A stretch of DNA of 64,000 nt, from positions 260,886-324,885 of the forward strand of contig NZ_JAHHZF010000008.1 in NCBI RefSeq assembly GCF_018729455.1, given 5' to 3'. This document shows positions 27,897 to 35,733 of this stretch, in pieces (within the stretch, counting starts at the first letter, position 1; each line of letters starts with the position of its first letter). The notes under the pieces are model-generated. The model was not told the DNA's origin and did no database searches. It saw only the letters and a list, made by a program, of their open reading frames with translations. This DNA comes from Prosthecodimorpha staleyi (lineage in GTDB: Bacteria; Pseudomonadota; Alphaproteobacteria; Rhizobiales; Ancalomicrobiaceae). The position numbers and the translations under genes were made by a program.

Positions 27897-28838
27897 ATGT
27901 CCCTCCTTGTCGCGATCAATGGCTGGTCCCCCGACGAATGGATCGCGCGTTTCCAGCGCGAGACCCCGTCGATCCCGATCGTCGACGCGCGGACGGCGTT
28001 CGATCCGGCATCGATCCGCTATGCCGCCGTCTGGAAGCCGACGCCCGGTCTGCTGGCCGGCCTGCCCAACCTCGCCGCCATCTTCAATCTGGGCGCCGGC
28101 GTCGATGCGCTGCTCGGCGACCCGACGCTGCCATCCGCGCCGGTCGTCCGCGTCGTCGACCCGGATCTGACCGGACGGATGACCGAATATGTCGTGCTGC
28201 ACTGCCTCGATCGCCTGCGCCGGGGCGATCGGCACCGCGCCGCCCAGGCGCGCCGGGAATGGCTCGCCGACTACCAACCGGCCGCCCCGGATGTCCGGAT
28301 CGGCATCATGGGCATGGGGGTGCTCGGTCGCGACGCGAGCGCGGTGCTGGCGCGCCTCGGCTTCCGCGTCGCCGGCTGGAGCCGCCGCGGCGAGGCCGTG
28401 CCGGGCGTCGGAACCTTCGCCGGGGCCGAGGGACTGAAACCCTTCCTGGCCCGCACCGACATCCTCGTCGTCCTCTTGCCGCTGACGCCCGACACCCGCG
28501 GCATCCTGGACCGCGGCCTCTTCGCCGGCCTCGCCCGCGACGGCGCGCTCGGCGGACCGATCCTGATCAATGCCGGCCGCGGCGGCTTGCAGGTCGAGGC
28601 CGATATCCTGGCGGCCCTCGACGACGGCACCCTCGCCCATGCGGTGCTGGATGTCTTCGAAACTGAGCCGCTGCCGACCGAAAGCCCGTTCTGGGCGCAT
28701 CCCAAGGTCACCGTGACGCCGCACAACGCTGCCGATTCCGACCCGCAGCATATCTGCCGCTACACGCTGGATCAGATCGGCCGGCTGGAACGCGGCCTGC
28801 CGCTCGAGAATGTCGTCGACCGCAAGACGGGATACTGA
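27897..28838 (+). CDS. ghrA: Glyoxylate/hydroxypyruvate reductase A-like D-2-hydroxyacid dehydrogenase
   Basis: A 313-residue NAD(P)-dependent dehydrogenase. Nucleotide-binding GIMGMGVLGRDASAVLARLG, followed by AGWSRRGEAVPGV, and the catalytic segment INAGRGGLQVEADIL, with VLDVFETEPLPTESPFW and TPHNAAD. This pattern suits the GhrA subgroup, which reduces glyoxylate and hydroxypyruvate. A Met three codons earlier (27888) is an alternative start. The 258 bases before it hold nothing recognised. Confidence 0.85.
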   Translation: MSLLVAINGWSPDEWIARFQRETPSIPIVDARTAFDPASIRYAAVWKPTPGLLAGLPNLAAIFNLGAGVDALLGDPTLPSAPVVRVVDPDLTGRMTEYVVLHCLDRLRRGDRHRAAQARREWLADYQPAAPDVRIGIMGMGVLGRDASAVLARLGFRVAGWSRRGEAVPGVGTFAGAEGLKPFLARTDILVVLLPLTPDTRGILDRGLFAGLARDGALGGPILINAGRGGLQVEADILAALDDGTLAHAVLDVFETEPLPTESPFWAHPKVTVTPHNAADSDPQHICRYTLDQIGRLERGLPLENVVDRKTGY

Positions 28839-28993
28839 GCCGAATAAGGACCGTGCAAAACGCCGGTCCGCCGACGTGGATCGCCGGGCCGGACGGCGGG
28901 TCGGCGGTGGACGCGATGCCGCAAGCCGGCCGGTCTTGCGGAGCGTCCCTCGCGGCGCGATGCTCCGGCGAAACCAAGGGGAGGAATGCCGTC

Positions 28994-29275
28994 ATGCCGG
29001 TTGCCGCCACGCCGTTCCGCCGGCCCCGCCTCGCGGCCCCGGCGGTCCTTCTGTTCGCCGCCCTTCTGCTCGGTGGCGGCTCGGCGCAGGCCGACTACGA
29101 GAGCTACGGCGTCTTCTGCGCCTCCGGGCGGATCGAGGTCGATTCCCGCTCGGCCGAGCAGATGCAGTCGAACCGCGGCGCCTGCCAGTTCGCCCGCTTT
29201 CCGACCCGGTCGGATGCGGAAAACTTCGCCCGGCGCAATTTCGGCGGCGTCGGCGGCACCTGCAGCTGCCGTTGA
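28994..29275 (+). CDS. Small secreted cysteine-containing protein of unknown function
   Basis: A 93-residue protein with a clear signal peptide (basic start, PAVLLFAALLLGGGSA, cleavage near AQA-D). The mature 60 residues, DYESYGVFCASGRIEV to GGTCSCR, contain four Cys, consistent with disulfides in the periplasm. GGGGAGGAA lies 7-15 bases before the ATG. The family is not recognised. It sits between two plus-strand genes with its own ribosome-binding site. Confidence 0.65.
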   Translation: MPVAATPFRRPRLAAPAVLLFAALLLGGGSAQADYESYGVFCASGRIEVDSRSAEQMQSNRGACQFARFPTRSDAENFARRNFGGVGGTCSCR

Positions 29276-29369
29276 GACAGCGGCGCGGCCCGGACGATCC
29301 GGTCGCCGACAGGACAGAGCCGCCGGCCGTGCCGTGCTGCCATCGCTGCCGTCATTCTCCGGAGGCGGC

Positions 29370-29969
29370 ATGATCGACGCGGTCGACTGGAAGGCCTTCC
29401 GCCGGGCGGAGCGGGACCGCCTGCTTGCGGCGCGCCGGACGATCGGTGCGGCCGAACGCGAGCGGCTGACCGCCGTGCTGGCCCGCCAACTCGATGCGGC
29501 CGTCCCGCCGCAGCCGGGCCGGGCGCTCGGTCTCTATTGGCCGATCAAGGGCGAGATCGACATCCGCGCCTGGGCCGAGGCCTTCGCGGCCCGGCACGCC
29601 ATGACGCTCGCCCTGCCGGTGGTGGTCGAGAAGGCCGCCCCGCTCGAATTCCGCGCCTGGGCGCCGGGCGATGCGATGGAGCGCGGCTTCTGGAACATCC
29701 TGGTCCCGGCCGTCCGCACGGTGGTCGTGCCGGCCGTGGTGATCGCGCCGCTGGTCGGCTTCCAGGCCGCGGGCACCTGGCGGCTCGGCTATGGTGGCGG
29801 CTATTTCGACCGCACCCTGGCGAGCCTCGCGCCGCGGCCTTGCGCAGTCGGGCTCGGGCTCGACGACGCCGAACTCGCCACCATCCATCCGCAGCCGCAC
29901 GACGTGCCGATGGATGTCCTGGTCACCGAGAGCCGCATGCTGTCGGCCGCTCAATCCTTTTCCAGATAG
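29370..29969 (+). CDS. 5-formyltetrahydrofolate cyclo-ligase
   Basis: A 199-residue enzyme converting 5-formyl-THF and ATP to 5,10-methenyl-THF. Marks: LGLYWPIKGEIDIRAW near residue 50, VIAPLVGFQAAGTWRLGYGGGYFDRTL with the phosphate-binding GYGGGYFDR. GGAGG is 5 bases before the ATG. Length is usual. Its last 19 bases overlap, tail-to-tail, the end of the channel gene on the other strand. Confidence 0.93.
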   Translation: MIDAVDWKAFRRAERDRLLAARRTIGAAERERLTAVLARQLDAAVPPQPGRALGLYWPIKGEIDIRAWAEAFAARHAMTLALPVVVEKAAPLEFRAWAPGDAMERGFWNILVPAVRTVVVPAVVIAPLVGFQAAGTWRLGYGGGYFDRTLASLAPRPCAVGLGLDDAELATIHPQPHDVPMDVLVTESRMLSAAQSFSR

Positions 29970-30784
29970 ATCGCCCAGTAGCTCGCCGCCACGCCGCCGG
30001 CGCCGCCGATGACGTTGCCGAGCGTGACGACGGCGATGTTCTCGACGAAGCCGCCGAGATCGATCGTCCCGCCGAAGGCCCAGCCGGCCGGGATCAGATA
30101 CATGTTGGCGATGGAATGCTCGAAGCCGAGCGCCACGAAGGCGGTGATCGGCCACAGGATGGCGAGGATCTTGCCGGACACCTCGCGCGCCGCGAAGGTC
30201 AGCCAGACCGCGAGGCAGACCAGCGCGTTGCACAGGATGGCGCGCGCGAAGGCGGCGAGCGGCGACAGCGCCAGCTTGGCCTCGGCGATCTTCGCCGCGT
30301 TGCGCCCGACCGCGCCGCCGCCGAGATCGCCGAGCCCGGCCGCCCAGGCGAGCGCCACCATGGCCAGCGCCCCGGCCAGATTGGCCACGAACACGATCGC
30401 CCAGTTGCGCAGCAGCGCGCCGAGGCCGACCTTGCCGTCGACCCAGGCCATCACGATCAGCGCATTGCCGGTGAAGAGCTCGGCCCCGCCGATCACGACC
30501 AGGATCAGGCCGAGCGAGAAGGCCGCGCCGCCCAGGAGCCGCACCGGGCCGAAGCCGTCGCCCGCGCCTGTCGTCACCAGCGTGAAGAACATCGCCCCGA
30601 AGGCGATGAAGGCGCCGGCCAGCATGCCCAGCATGGCGAGCCGGCGGACCGACAGGCGGGCCTTGGCGACCCCGGCTTCCTCGACGCGCCGCGCCATCTC
30701 GGCCGGCTTGTAGGCGTCGAGCCCGGTCGGGTTGGGCGGCGGCGGGGCCGGATCGGACGGCGGGCTGGACATCGCATCGGGCAT
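29951..30784 (-). CDS. Formate/nitrite transporter (FNT) family channel
   Basis: A 277-residue inner-membrane channel with six predicted helices. Family marks are GAELFTGNALIVMAWVDGKV (the selectivity-loop region of FocA-like proteins), LCNALVCLAVWLTFAAR and GFEHSIANMYLIPAG. N-terminus is Pro/Ser-rich and cytosolic. Start at 30784 (MPDAMSSPP); the frame is open to 30883. Formate or nitrite as substrate cannot be told apart from sequence; the neighbouring folate gene makes formate slightly attractive. Confidence 0.88.
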   Translation of the reverse strand: MPDAMSSPPSDPAPPPPNPTGLDAYKPAEMARRVEEAGVAKARLSVRRLAMLGMLAGAFIAFGAMFFTLVTTGAGDGFGPVRLLGGAAFSLGLILVVIGGAELFTGNALIVMAWVDGKVGLGALLRNWAIVFVANLAGALAMVALAWAAGLGDLGGGAVGRNAAKIAEAKLALSPLAAFARAILCNALVCLAVWLTFAAREVSGKILAILWPITAFVALGFEHSIANMYLIPAGWAFGGTIDLGGFVENIAVVTLGNVIGGAGGVAASYWAIYLEKD

Positions 30785-30952
30785 CGGGGGCTCCGTTCTC
30801 GTCGCCGCAGGTCTCGTCGCCACTGTCGCGGCAGGATCGCCCGCCGGCCATGATTTCGCGCAACGCGCCGCGCGGCTCCGCATTCAGACGGCTGGTGCCG
30901 GCGCGGCGCGTGCCTATATTGGGGGCGAAACGGGCGGCCGGGGAGATGCACC

Positions 30953-31288
30953 ATGGGCGATGCGCTGGATCTGAGCGAGAAGGATGTGCTCGGCATCGCC
31001 GAGGCCTGGCGAGGCGAGGGGCGCGCCGTTGCGCTGGCGACCGTCGTCGAGACCTGGGGTTCGGCGCCGCGGCCGATCGGCAGCCATCTGGTGATCGACG
31101 AAGACGGCCGGTTCGAGGGCTCGGTCTCCGGCGGCTGCGTCGAGGGTGCGGTGGTCGGCGAGGCGGTCGACGTGATCGGCGACGGCCGGCCGCGGCTCCT
31201 GGAATTCGGTGTCGCCGACGAGACCGCCTGGCGGGTCGGCTTGTCCTGCGGCGGCCGCATCGCCGTCTATGTCGAACGGATCGACTGA
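30953..31288 (+). CDS. xdhC: XdhC/CoxI family protein, N-terminal-domain subunit
   Basis: A 111-residue protein equal to the N-terminal XdhC_CoxI domain: VALATVVETWGSAPRPIGSH, then GRFEGSVSGGCVEGAVV with the conserved SGGCVE Cys. XdhC proteins bind molybdenum cofactor, aid its sulfuration and load it into xanthine-dehydrogenase-type enzymes. In many bacteria this and the Rossmann domain are one chain; here they are two genes, 13 bases apart. Confidence 0.88.
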   Translation: MGDALDLSEKDVLGIAEAWRGEGRAVALATVVETWGSAPRPIGSHLVIDEDGRFEGSVSGGCVEGAVVGEAVDVIGDGRPRLLEFGVADETAWRVGLSCGGRIAVYVERID

Positions 31289-31301
31289 AAGAGCGCGTCG
31301 G

Positions 31302-32063
31302 ATGGATCGTGGCCTGCTTGAATCCCTCAATGCGGAACGGCGCGCGCGTCGGGCCGTGATCCGCGTCACCAACCTCGCGACCGGGGCCGAGCGTCTCGTT
31401 CGGGAGGCCGAACTCGATCGGGCCGATCCGCTCGTGGCGGAGCTTGCCGCGCGGTTCCGCTCGGCGAAATCCGGCATGGTCGAGGCTGCCGACGACGGCC
31501 GCCTGTTCCTGACCGTGCATGTGCCGCCGCCGCGCCTCGTCTGCATCGGCGCGGTGCACATCACCCAGGCGCTGGCCCCGATGGCGCGCATGGCCGGCTT
31601 CGACGTGAGCGTGATCGACCCGCGCACCGCCTTCGCCACCGAGGACCGCTTCGAGGGCGTGCCGCTCTTTCCCGATTGGCCGGACGACGTGATCCCCGGC
31701 AAGGTCGGCCTCGACGCCTATACGGGCCTCGTCGCCGTGACCCACGATCCCAAGATCGACGACTGGCCGATCGCGCGTGCGCTGGAGGCCGGCAGCTTCT
31801 ATGTCGGCGCCCTCGGCAGCCGGAAGACCCATGGCCGGCGCGTCGAGCGGCTGACCGCCGCGGGCGTCGATCCCGCCGCCATCGCCCGCATCGCCGCCCC
31901 GATCGGTCTCGACATCGGCGCGCAGTCGCCGGCCGAGATCGCCGTCGCGGTGCTGGCCCAGGCCATCCAGGCCCTGCGCCGGCGGCCTGCCGCAGAGGCG
32001 GCAAGGGCAGGGACCTCGGGGGAGGCGGCGCCGGCGGCTCTGCCGGCGGACGCGTCGTCATGA
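31302..32063 (+). CDS. XdhC family protein, Rossmann-domain subunit
   Basis: A 253-residue protein, the second half of the XdhC system. An N-terminal segment with DGRLFLTVHVPPPRL precedes the Rossmann fold: LVCIGAVHITQALAPMARMAGFDVSVIDPR, then VTHDPKIDDWPIARALEAG and FYVGALGSRKTHGRR. ATG at 31302, shortly after the N-domain gene; its stop overlaps the next ATG by 4 bases (ATGA). An Ala-rich tail ends the protein. Works with the preceding subunit. Confidence 0.87.
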   Translation: MDRGLLESLNAERRARRAVIRVTNLATGAERLVREAELDRADPLVAELAARFRSAKSGMVEAADDGRLFLTVHVPPPRLVCIGAVHITQALAPMARMAGFDVSVIDPRTAFATEDRFEGVPLFPDWPDDVIPGKVGLDAYTGLVAVTHDPKIDDWPIARALEAGSFYVGALGSRKTHGRRVERLTAAGVDPAAIARIAAPIGLDIGAQSPAEIAVAVLAQAIQALRRRPAAEAARAGTSGEAAPAALPADASS

Positions 32064-33691
32064 AATTCGGCCCCGTGCCGGTCGACGAGGCGGCCGGCGC
32101 CATCCTGGCCCATGCGGTGGTGACGCCTGCCGGCACCTTCCGCAAGGGTCAGCGCATCGGCCTCGTCGAGGTCGCCGCCTTCCGGGCGGCCGGGCTCGAT
32201 GCGGTGGTCGCCGCCATGCCGGGGCCGGACGATCTCGACGAGGACGAAGCCGCCGGCCGGATCGCCGAGGCGCTTGCCGGCGTCGGCATCCGGGTCGAGC
32301 CGCCGGCAACCGGCCGCTGCAATCTCTTCGCCGCGACGCCGGGCCTGCTGATCGTCGACCGCGCCGGCATCGACGCGCTGAACGGCCTCGATCCCGGCAT
32401 CACCTTTGCGACCCTGCCGGCCCACGCGTCCGCCGAGACCGGCCGCATGGTCGCCACCGTCAAGATCATTCCGTTCGCGTTGCCCAAGTCCGTCGTCGAC
32501 CGCGCGGTGGCGTCGATCCGGGCCGCCGGCCCGCTGGTTTCGATCGCCGCCTACCGTCCGCAGCGGGTCGCCGTCGTGTCGACGCTGCTGCCGTCCCTGA
32601 AGGCCTCGGTGATCGACAAGACCCTGCGCGTCATGGCCGAGCGGATGCGGCCCGCCGGCAGCACGATCGTCGCCGACCGGCGCGTGCCCCATGCGGAGGC
32701 CCCGCTCGCCGCCGCGATCCGGGCGGCGATCGCCGAGGACCATGCCGATCTGGTCGTCGTCTTCGGCGCCTCCGCGGTGGTCGACCGGCGCGATGTGATC
32801 CCGGCCGCGATCGAGGCGGCGGGCGGTCGGGTCGACCATTTCGGCATGCCGGTTGATCCCGGCAACCTGCTGCTGGTCGGCGCGCTCGACGGCCGGCCGG
32901 TGCTCGGCGCGCCCGGCTGCGCGCGCAGCCCGCGCGAGAACGGTTTCGACTGGATTCTCGCCCGCCTGCTCGCCGATCTGCCGGTCGGGCCGGCCGAGAT
33001 CGTCGGGCTCGGCGTCGGAGGGCTCCTGATGGATATCGTCTCCCGCCCGGCGCCGCGCGCTGCGCCCAACGAGGCCGAAGTTCCGGAGGCGCGCCGGATC
33101 GCCGCGGTCGTGCTGGCCGCCGGCCGCTCGACTCGGATGGGCGGCCCGAACAAGCTCCTCGCCACCCTCGACGGCAAGCCGCTGGTCCGTCATGCCGCCG
33201 AGGCCGCGCTGGCGAGCCGTGCCGACAGCGTCACGGTGGTCACCGGCCACATGGCCGCCGAGGTCGCCGCGGCGCTCGACGGCCTGGACGTCCGCCTCGT
33301 GCACAATCCCGATTATGCCGAAGGCCTGTCGACCTCGATGCGCACCGGCATCGCGGCCGTGCCGGAGGCCGCCGAGGCCGCGGTGATCCTGCTCGGCGAC
33401 ATGCCGCGCGTCGACGCCGCGGTGGTCGATCGCCTGATCGAGGCCTACGACCCCGCCCGCGGCGCCCTGGTGGTCGTCCCGACCGCCGCCGGCCGGCGCG
33501 GCAACCCGGTCCTGATCTCGCGTCGCTTCTTCCCCGACCTGATGGCGGTGGCCGGCGATGTCGGCGCCCGCCAGGTGCTCAGGGGCTATCCGGAAGCCAT
33601 CGTCGAAATCGAACTCGGCCCCGCCGTCGCCCTCGATCTCGACACGCCCGAAGCCCTCGCCGCCGCCGGCGGCCTGTCACGCCCCGGCTGA
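32060..33691 (+). CDS. Fused molybdopterin-binding (MoeA-like) and MobA-like nucleotidyltransferase
   Basis: A 543-residue fusion. Residues about 1-340 form a MoCF-biosynthesis (molybdopterin-binding) region: VTPAGTFRKGQRIG, VVVFGASAVVDRRDVIPAAI, GMPVDPGNLLLVG and LGAPGCARSPRENGFDWIL. Residues about 350-543 form an NTP-transferase domain: VVLAAGRSTRMGGPNKLLA (nucleotide loop), VVTGHMAAEVAAAL, VILLGDMPRVDAAVVD. This is the form seen in enzymes making molybdenum cytosine dinucleotide cofactor (MocA-like). ATGA overlap with the XdhC Rossmann gene makes the three genes one operon. Confidence 0.87.
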   Translation: MKFGPVPVDEAAGAILAHAVVTPAGTFRKGQRIGLVEVAAFRAAGLDAVVAAMPGPDDLDEDEAAGRIAEALAGVGIRVEPPATGRCNLFAATPGLLIVDRAGIDALNGLDPGITFATLPAHASAETGRMVATVKIIPFALPKSVVDRAVASIRAAGPLVSIAAYRPQRVAVVSTLLPSLKASVIDKTLRVMAERMRPAGSTIVADRRVPHAEAPLAAAIRAAIAEDHADLVVVFGASAVVDRRDVIPAAIEAAGGRVDHFGMPVDPGNLLLVGALDGRPVLGAPGCARSPRENGFDWILARLLADLPVGPAEIVGLGVGGLLMDIVSRPAPRAAPNEAEVPEARRIAAVVLAAGRSTRMGGPNKLLATLDGKPLVRHAAEAALASRADSVTVVTGHMAAEVAAALDGLDVRLVHNPDYAEGLSTSMRTGIAAVPEAAEAAVILLGDMPRVDAAVVDRLIEAYDPARGALVVVPTAAGRRGNPVLISRRFFPDLMAVAGDVGARQVLRGYPEAIVEIELGPAVALDLDTPEALAAAGGLSRPG

Positions 33692-33743
33692 TACCGCCGG
33701 CCTGCCCGCCGCCCGGTTCCTCGTGATCCATCAACACGTTCCT

Positions 33744-33796
33744 CCCCTTCGCCCCCTGAAGGGGGGAGAAGGTGCCCGAAGGGCGGATGAGGGGGA
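33744..33796 (+). repeat. Palindromic intergenic repeat, copy A
   Basis: CCCCTTC, a G/C palindrome, then GGGGGGAGAAGGTGCCCGAA and GGGCGGATGAGGGG. The consensus has a self-pairing head (CCCCTTC...GAAGGGG) and a second palindrome around CCCGAAGGG. First of four copies in 33744-34136, in a 487-base stretch with no gene. Confidence 0.8.
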
Positions 33797-33815
33797 CGGT
33801 CTGGCGGCCGACCGG

Positions 33816-33957
33816 ATCGGCCCGTGTCCGGATCACAGCTTCGGAGCCTGTTGCGGCATCGACCCCCTCATCCCGCCTTCGGCGACCTTCTCCCCCCTTA
33901 GGGGGAGAAGGGGAAGGAGCCGCGGGGTCTGGAGATGTTTTCTGCAATCTATCAAAG
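33816..33957 (+). repeat. 142-base dispersed repeat containing palindromic copy B
   Basis: Contains the palindromic repeat in the reverse orientation (33863-33913: CCCCCTCATCCCGCCTTCGG and onward) with flanks on both sides. The whole 142 bases match 57376-57519 in the opposite orientation with few differences: CGGCCCGTGTCCGGA, CAGCTTCGGAGCCTGTTGCG and AAGGAGCCGCGGGGTC recur. It is a real dispersed repeat, not chance GC-richness. Confidence 0.85.
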
Positions 33958-33962
33958 GGTTA

Positions 33963-34014
33963 CCCCTTCTCCCCCCGTGGGGGGAGAAGGTGCCCGAAGG
34001 GCGGATGAGGGGGA
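33963..34014 (+). repeat. Palindromic intergenic repeat, copy C
   Basis: Same orientation as copy A: CCCCTTCTCCCCCC, GTGG turn, GGGGAGAAGGTGCCCGAAGG and GCGGATGAGGGG. Almost identical to copy A over 50 bases. Confidence 0.8.
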
Positions 34015-34100
34015 CGATGCGGCGGTCGGCGCAGAACTGCCGTTCCTGGGAGACGGGTGCGGACCGGTTCCGCAGCCTCGCCCCAAACCACAGGATCCAG

Positions 34101-34136
34101 CCCCTCATCGGGCCTTCGGCCCCCTTCTCCCGGCGG
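34101..34136 (-). repeat. Palindromic intergenic repeat, partial copy D
   Basis: Reverse orientation and shortened: CCCCTCATCGGGCCTTCGGC then CCCCTTCTCCCGGCGG. It lies 42 bases past the stop of the NlpC/P60 gene and may fold into a terminator-like hairpin for it. Confidence 0.7.
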
Positions 34137-34178
34137 AGCGAAGAGGCCGTCGCCCGTGCGGCGTCATATCCGCCGCCG

Positions 34179-35039
34179 TCACAGGCGCTTGACGGTCCGG
34201 AGCGGGGTGCCGGCGGCTTCGATGCGGGCGAGGCCGGCGGCGAGGCCTTCGATCGCGGTCGACATGGTGTGGGCGTTGGCGTGCAGCATGGTGTCGCGAT
34301 CGCGGACGAGCGCGACATGGCCCGGCCAGAACAGAAGGTCGCCGCGCCGCCAGGCGGACGGATCGAGCCCGACGGGCGTGCCGAGCGCGGCTTCCTGCAT
34401 GTCGGAATCGCGCGGGGCTTTCAGGCCGCAGGCGGCGAGCGCGGTCTGGACGAGGCCGGAACAGTCGATGCCGAGGCTCGACTTGCCGCCCCACAGATAG
34501 GGCGTGCCGAGAAAGCGCTCGGCGACCGCGACCGGGTCGGTCTCGGCGCTGCCGAGCGGTGCGAGATGCTGCATCACGATCGCGCCGCCGGTCTCGGTCA
34601 GGCCGAAGACGCGGCCGCGAACCTCGATCTCTCGCCGGATGGTGACCTCCGCGCCGAGGCTCAGCCACAGGAGCGGCGGCTCCTTGATGCTCGGGCCGGG
34701 GAAGACGAAGGTGCGCAGCGCCGCGACGCGGTGGGTCGGCGCGGGCGCCTCGCCCTTCAGGATGGCATGGCTCGGCAGATAGCCGACATAGCCGTCGCGG
34801 GCCAGCTGCACCCAGGCCCAGCCCTCCTGGTCCTCGTCATAGACCGTCAGCCGCTCGCCATGCAGCGCCTCGGTGTCGAGCCCGGCATCGGGCCGCGGCT
34901 CCCGGCGCAAGGGCGCCAGTCCCTCGATCACCCGGGCCGGTGTCCCGGACGCATAGCGCGGCGCGGCGATTGTGCCTTCGAGCGATCGCGCGGCGAGATC
35001 GGCGCGGGCGGGGGTCAGGCGGGGATCGTGGATGGTCAT
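34179..35039 (-). CDS. NlpC/P60-family cell-wall hydrolase (C40) with SH3-like N-terminus
   Basis: A 286-residue protein. Residues about 55-150 hold SH3-like cell-wall-binding segments (GERLTVYDEDQEGWAWVQLA, GYVGYLPSHAIL). The C-terminal NlpC/P60 domain has the triad: Cys193 in GIDCSGLVQTA, His242 in FWPGHVALV and a third polar residue near HANAH (His254). Cuts D-Glu-diaminopimelate links in peptidoglycan. No signal peptide is visible, so export or cytosolic muropeptide recycling is open. The diaminopimelate genes are nearby. Confidence 0.88.
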   Translation of the reverse strand: MTIHDPRLTPARADLAARSLEGTIAAPRYASGTPARVIEGLAPLRREPRPDAGLDTEALHGERLTVYDEDQEGWAWVQLARDGYVGYLPSHAILKGEAPAPTHRVAALRTFVFPGPSIKEPPLLWLSLGAEVTIRREIEVRGRVFGLTETGGAIVMQHLAPLGSAETDPVAVAERFLGTPYLWGGKSSLGIDCSGLVQTALAACGLKAPRDSDMQEAALGTPVGLDPSAWRRGDLLFWPGHVALVRDRDTMLHANAHTMSTAIEGLAAGLARIEAAGTPLRTVKRL

Positions 35040-35088
35040 GACGGCGGGACCCTGAGGACGACCGGCAGGCTACCATGCCGGCAGGACG

Positions 35089-35160
35089 GCGTCAGCCGAC
35101 GGATCGGCATCAGCCGACGGATCGGCGTCAGCCGACGGATCGGCATCAGCCGACGAGGTG
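35089..35160. repeat. Tandem array of an 18-base unit
   Basis: Three full copies and a partial fourth of GCRTCAGCCGACGGATCG (R alternates G, A, G, A), overlapping the stop codon of the 195-residue membrane protein gene at its right end. The A/G alternation suggests a 36-base higher-order unit. Confidence 0.85.
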
Positions 35161-35733
35161 GCTCGTCACCACGCCGATCAGTTTCGCGAAGATCAGCCCG
35201 ATCAGCAGCATCACCACCGCGATCTGCGCGCTGCACCCGGTCGTCATGCGCGAGACCCGATAGAAGATGGCGAGGCTCGCGGCGAGGCCGATCAAGCCGA
35301 CCAGTCCGGCGCCCTGATCCGAGAGGAGGCCGATGCCGTAGCCGAGCGCTGCGATCGTCGGCAGGATCGCGGCCGGCAGGCTTGCCCAGTTGGTGGCGGT
35401 GATCAGCGGCGCGAAGCGGGCCGCGATGCCGAGCGGACCGGCCAGCGCGGCGAGCAGCAGCGGCGCGCCGAACCAGTTGACCACCTCGCCGGCGAGCTTG
35501 ACCGCCAGAAAGACCAGGAACGGCACGGTGGCGAGGTCCGGCTCCGCGGCCACCAGATACCGGTGTTCGGCCGCGATGCCGATCGCGAAGGCCGGCAGCA
35601 GCGGCACGATCACCTGGAACGACCGCCAGAACCCGGCTTCCGAAAAGTCGAAGCCGCGCAGGCCCTCGGGATTGCCCTTGACCAACAGCCAGGTCGCCGT
35701 CACGCCGTCCCGGATCTCCGCCAGCGTGATCAT
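35146..35733 (-). CDS. Polytopic membrane protein of unknown function
   Basis: A 195-residue protein with about five hydrophobic helices ([85 protein letters not shown]). No family recognised; the length and helix pattern resemble small Yip1-like or DUF membrane proteins. The start ATG at 35733 overlaps the dapE stop by 4 bases, so it is coupled to dapE. Confidence 0.75.
   Translation of the reverse strand: MITLAEIRDGVTATWLLVKGNPEGLRGFDFSEAGFWRSFQVIVPLLPAFAIGIAAEHRYLVAAEPDLATVPFLVFLAVKLAGEVVNWFGAPLLLAALAGPLGIAARFAPLITATNWASLPAAILPTIAALGYGIGLLSDQGAGLVGLIGLAASLAIFYRVSRMTTGCSAQIAVVMLLIGLIFAKLIGVVTSHLVG

Noticed and set aside
26559-28751. 730-residue minus-strand frame opposite rmuC and ghrA
   Set aside because: Spans two recognised genes on the other strand and shows no domain; an artefact of codon bias.
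33744-34136. Possible CRISPR array or origin
   Set aside because: Copies are in both orientations with irregular spacing; it is a palindromic repeat cluster, with no DnaA-box series or cas genes.
35089-35160. Possible CRISPR array
   Set aside because: Units are adjacent with no spacers and are only 18 bases long; it is a simple tandem repeat.
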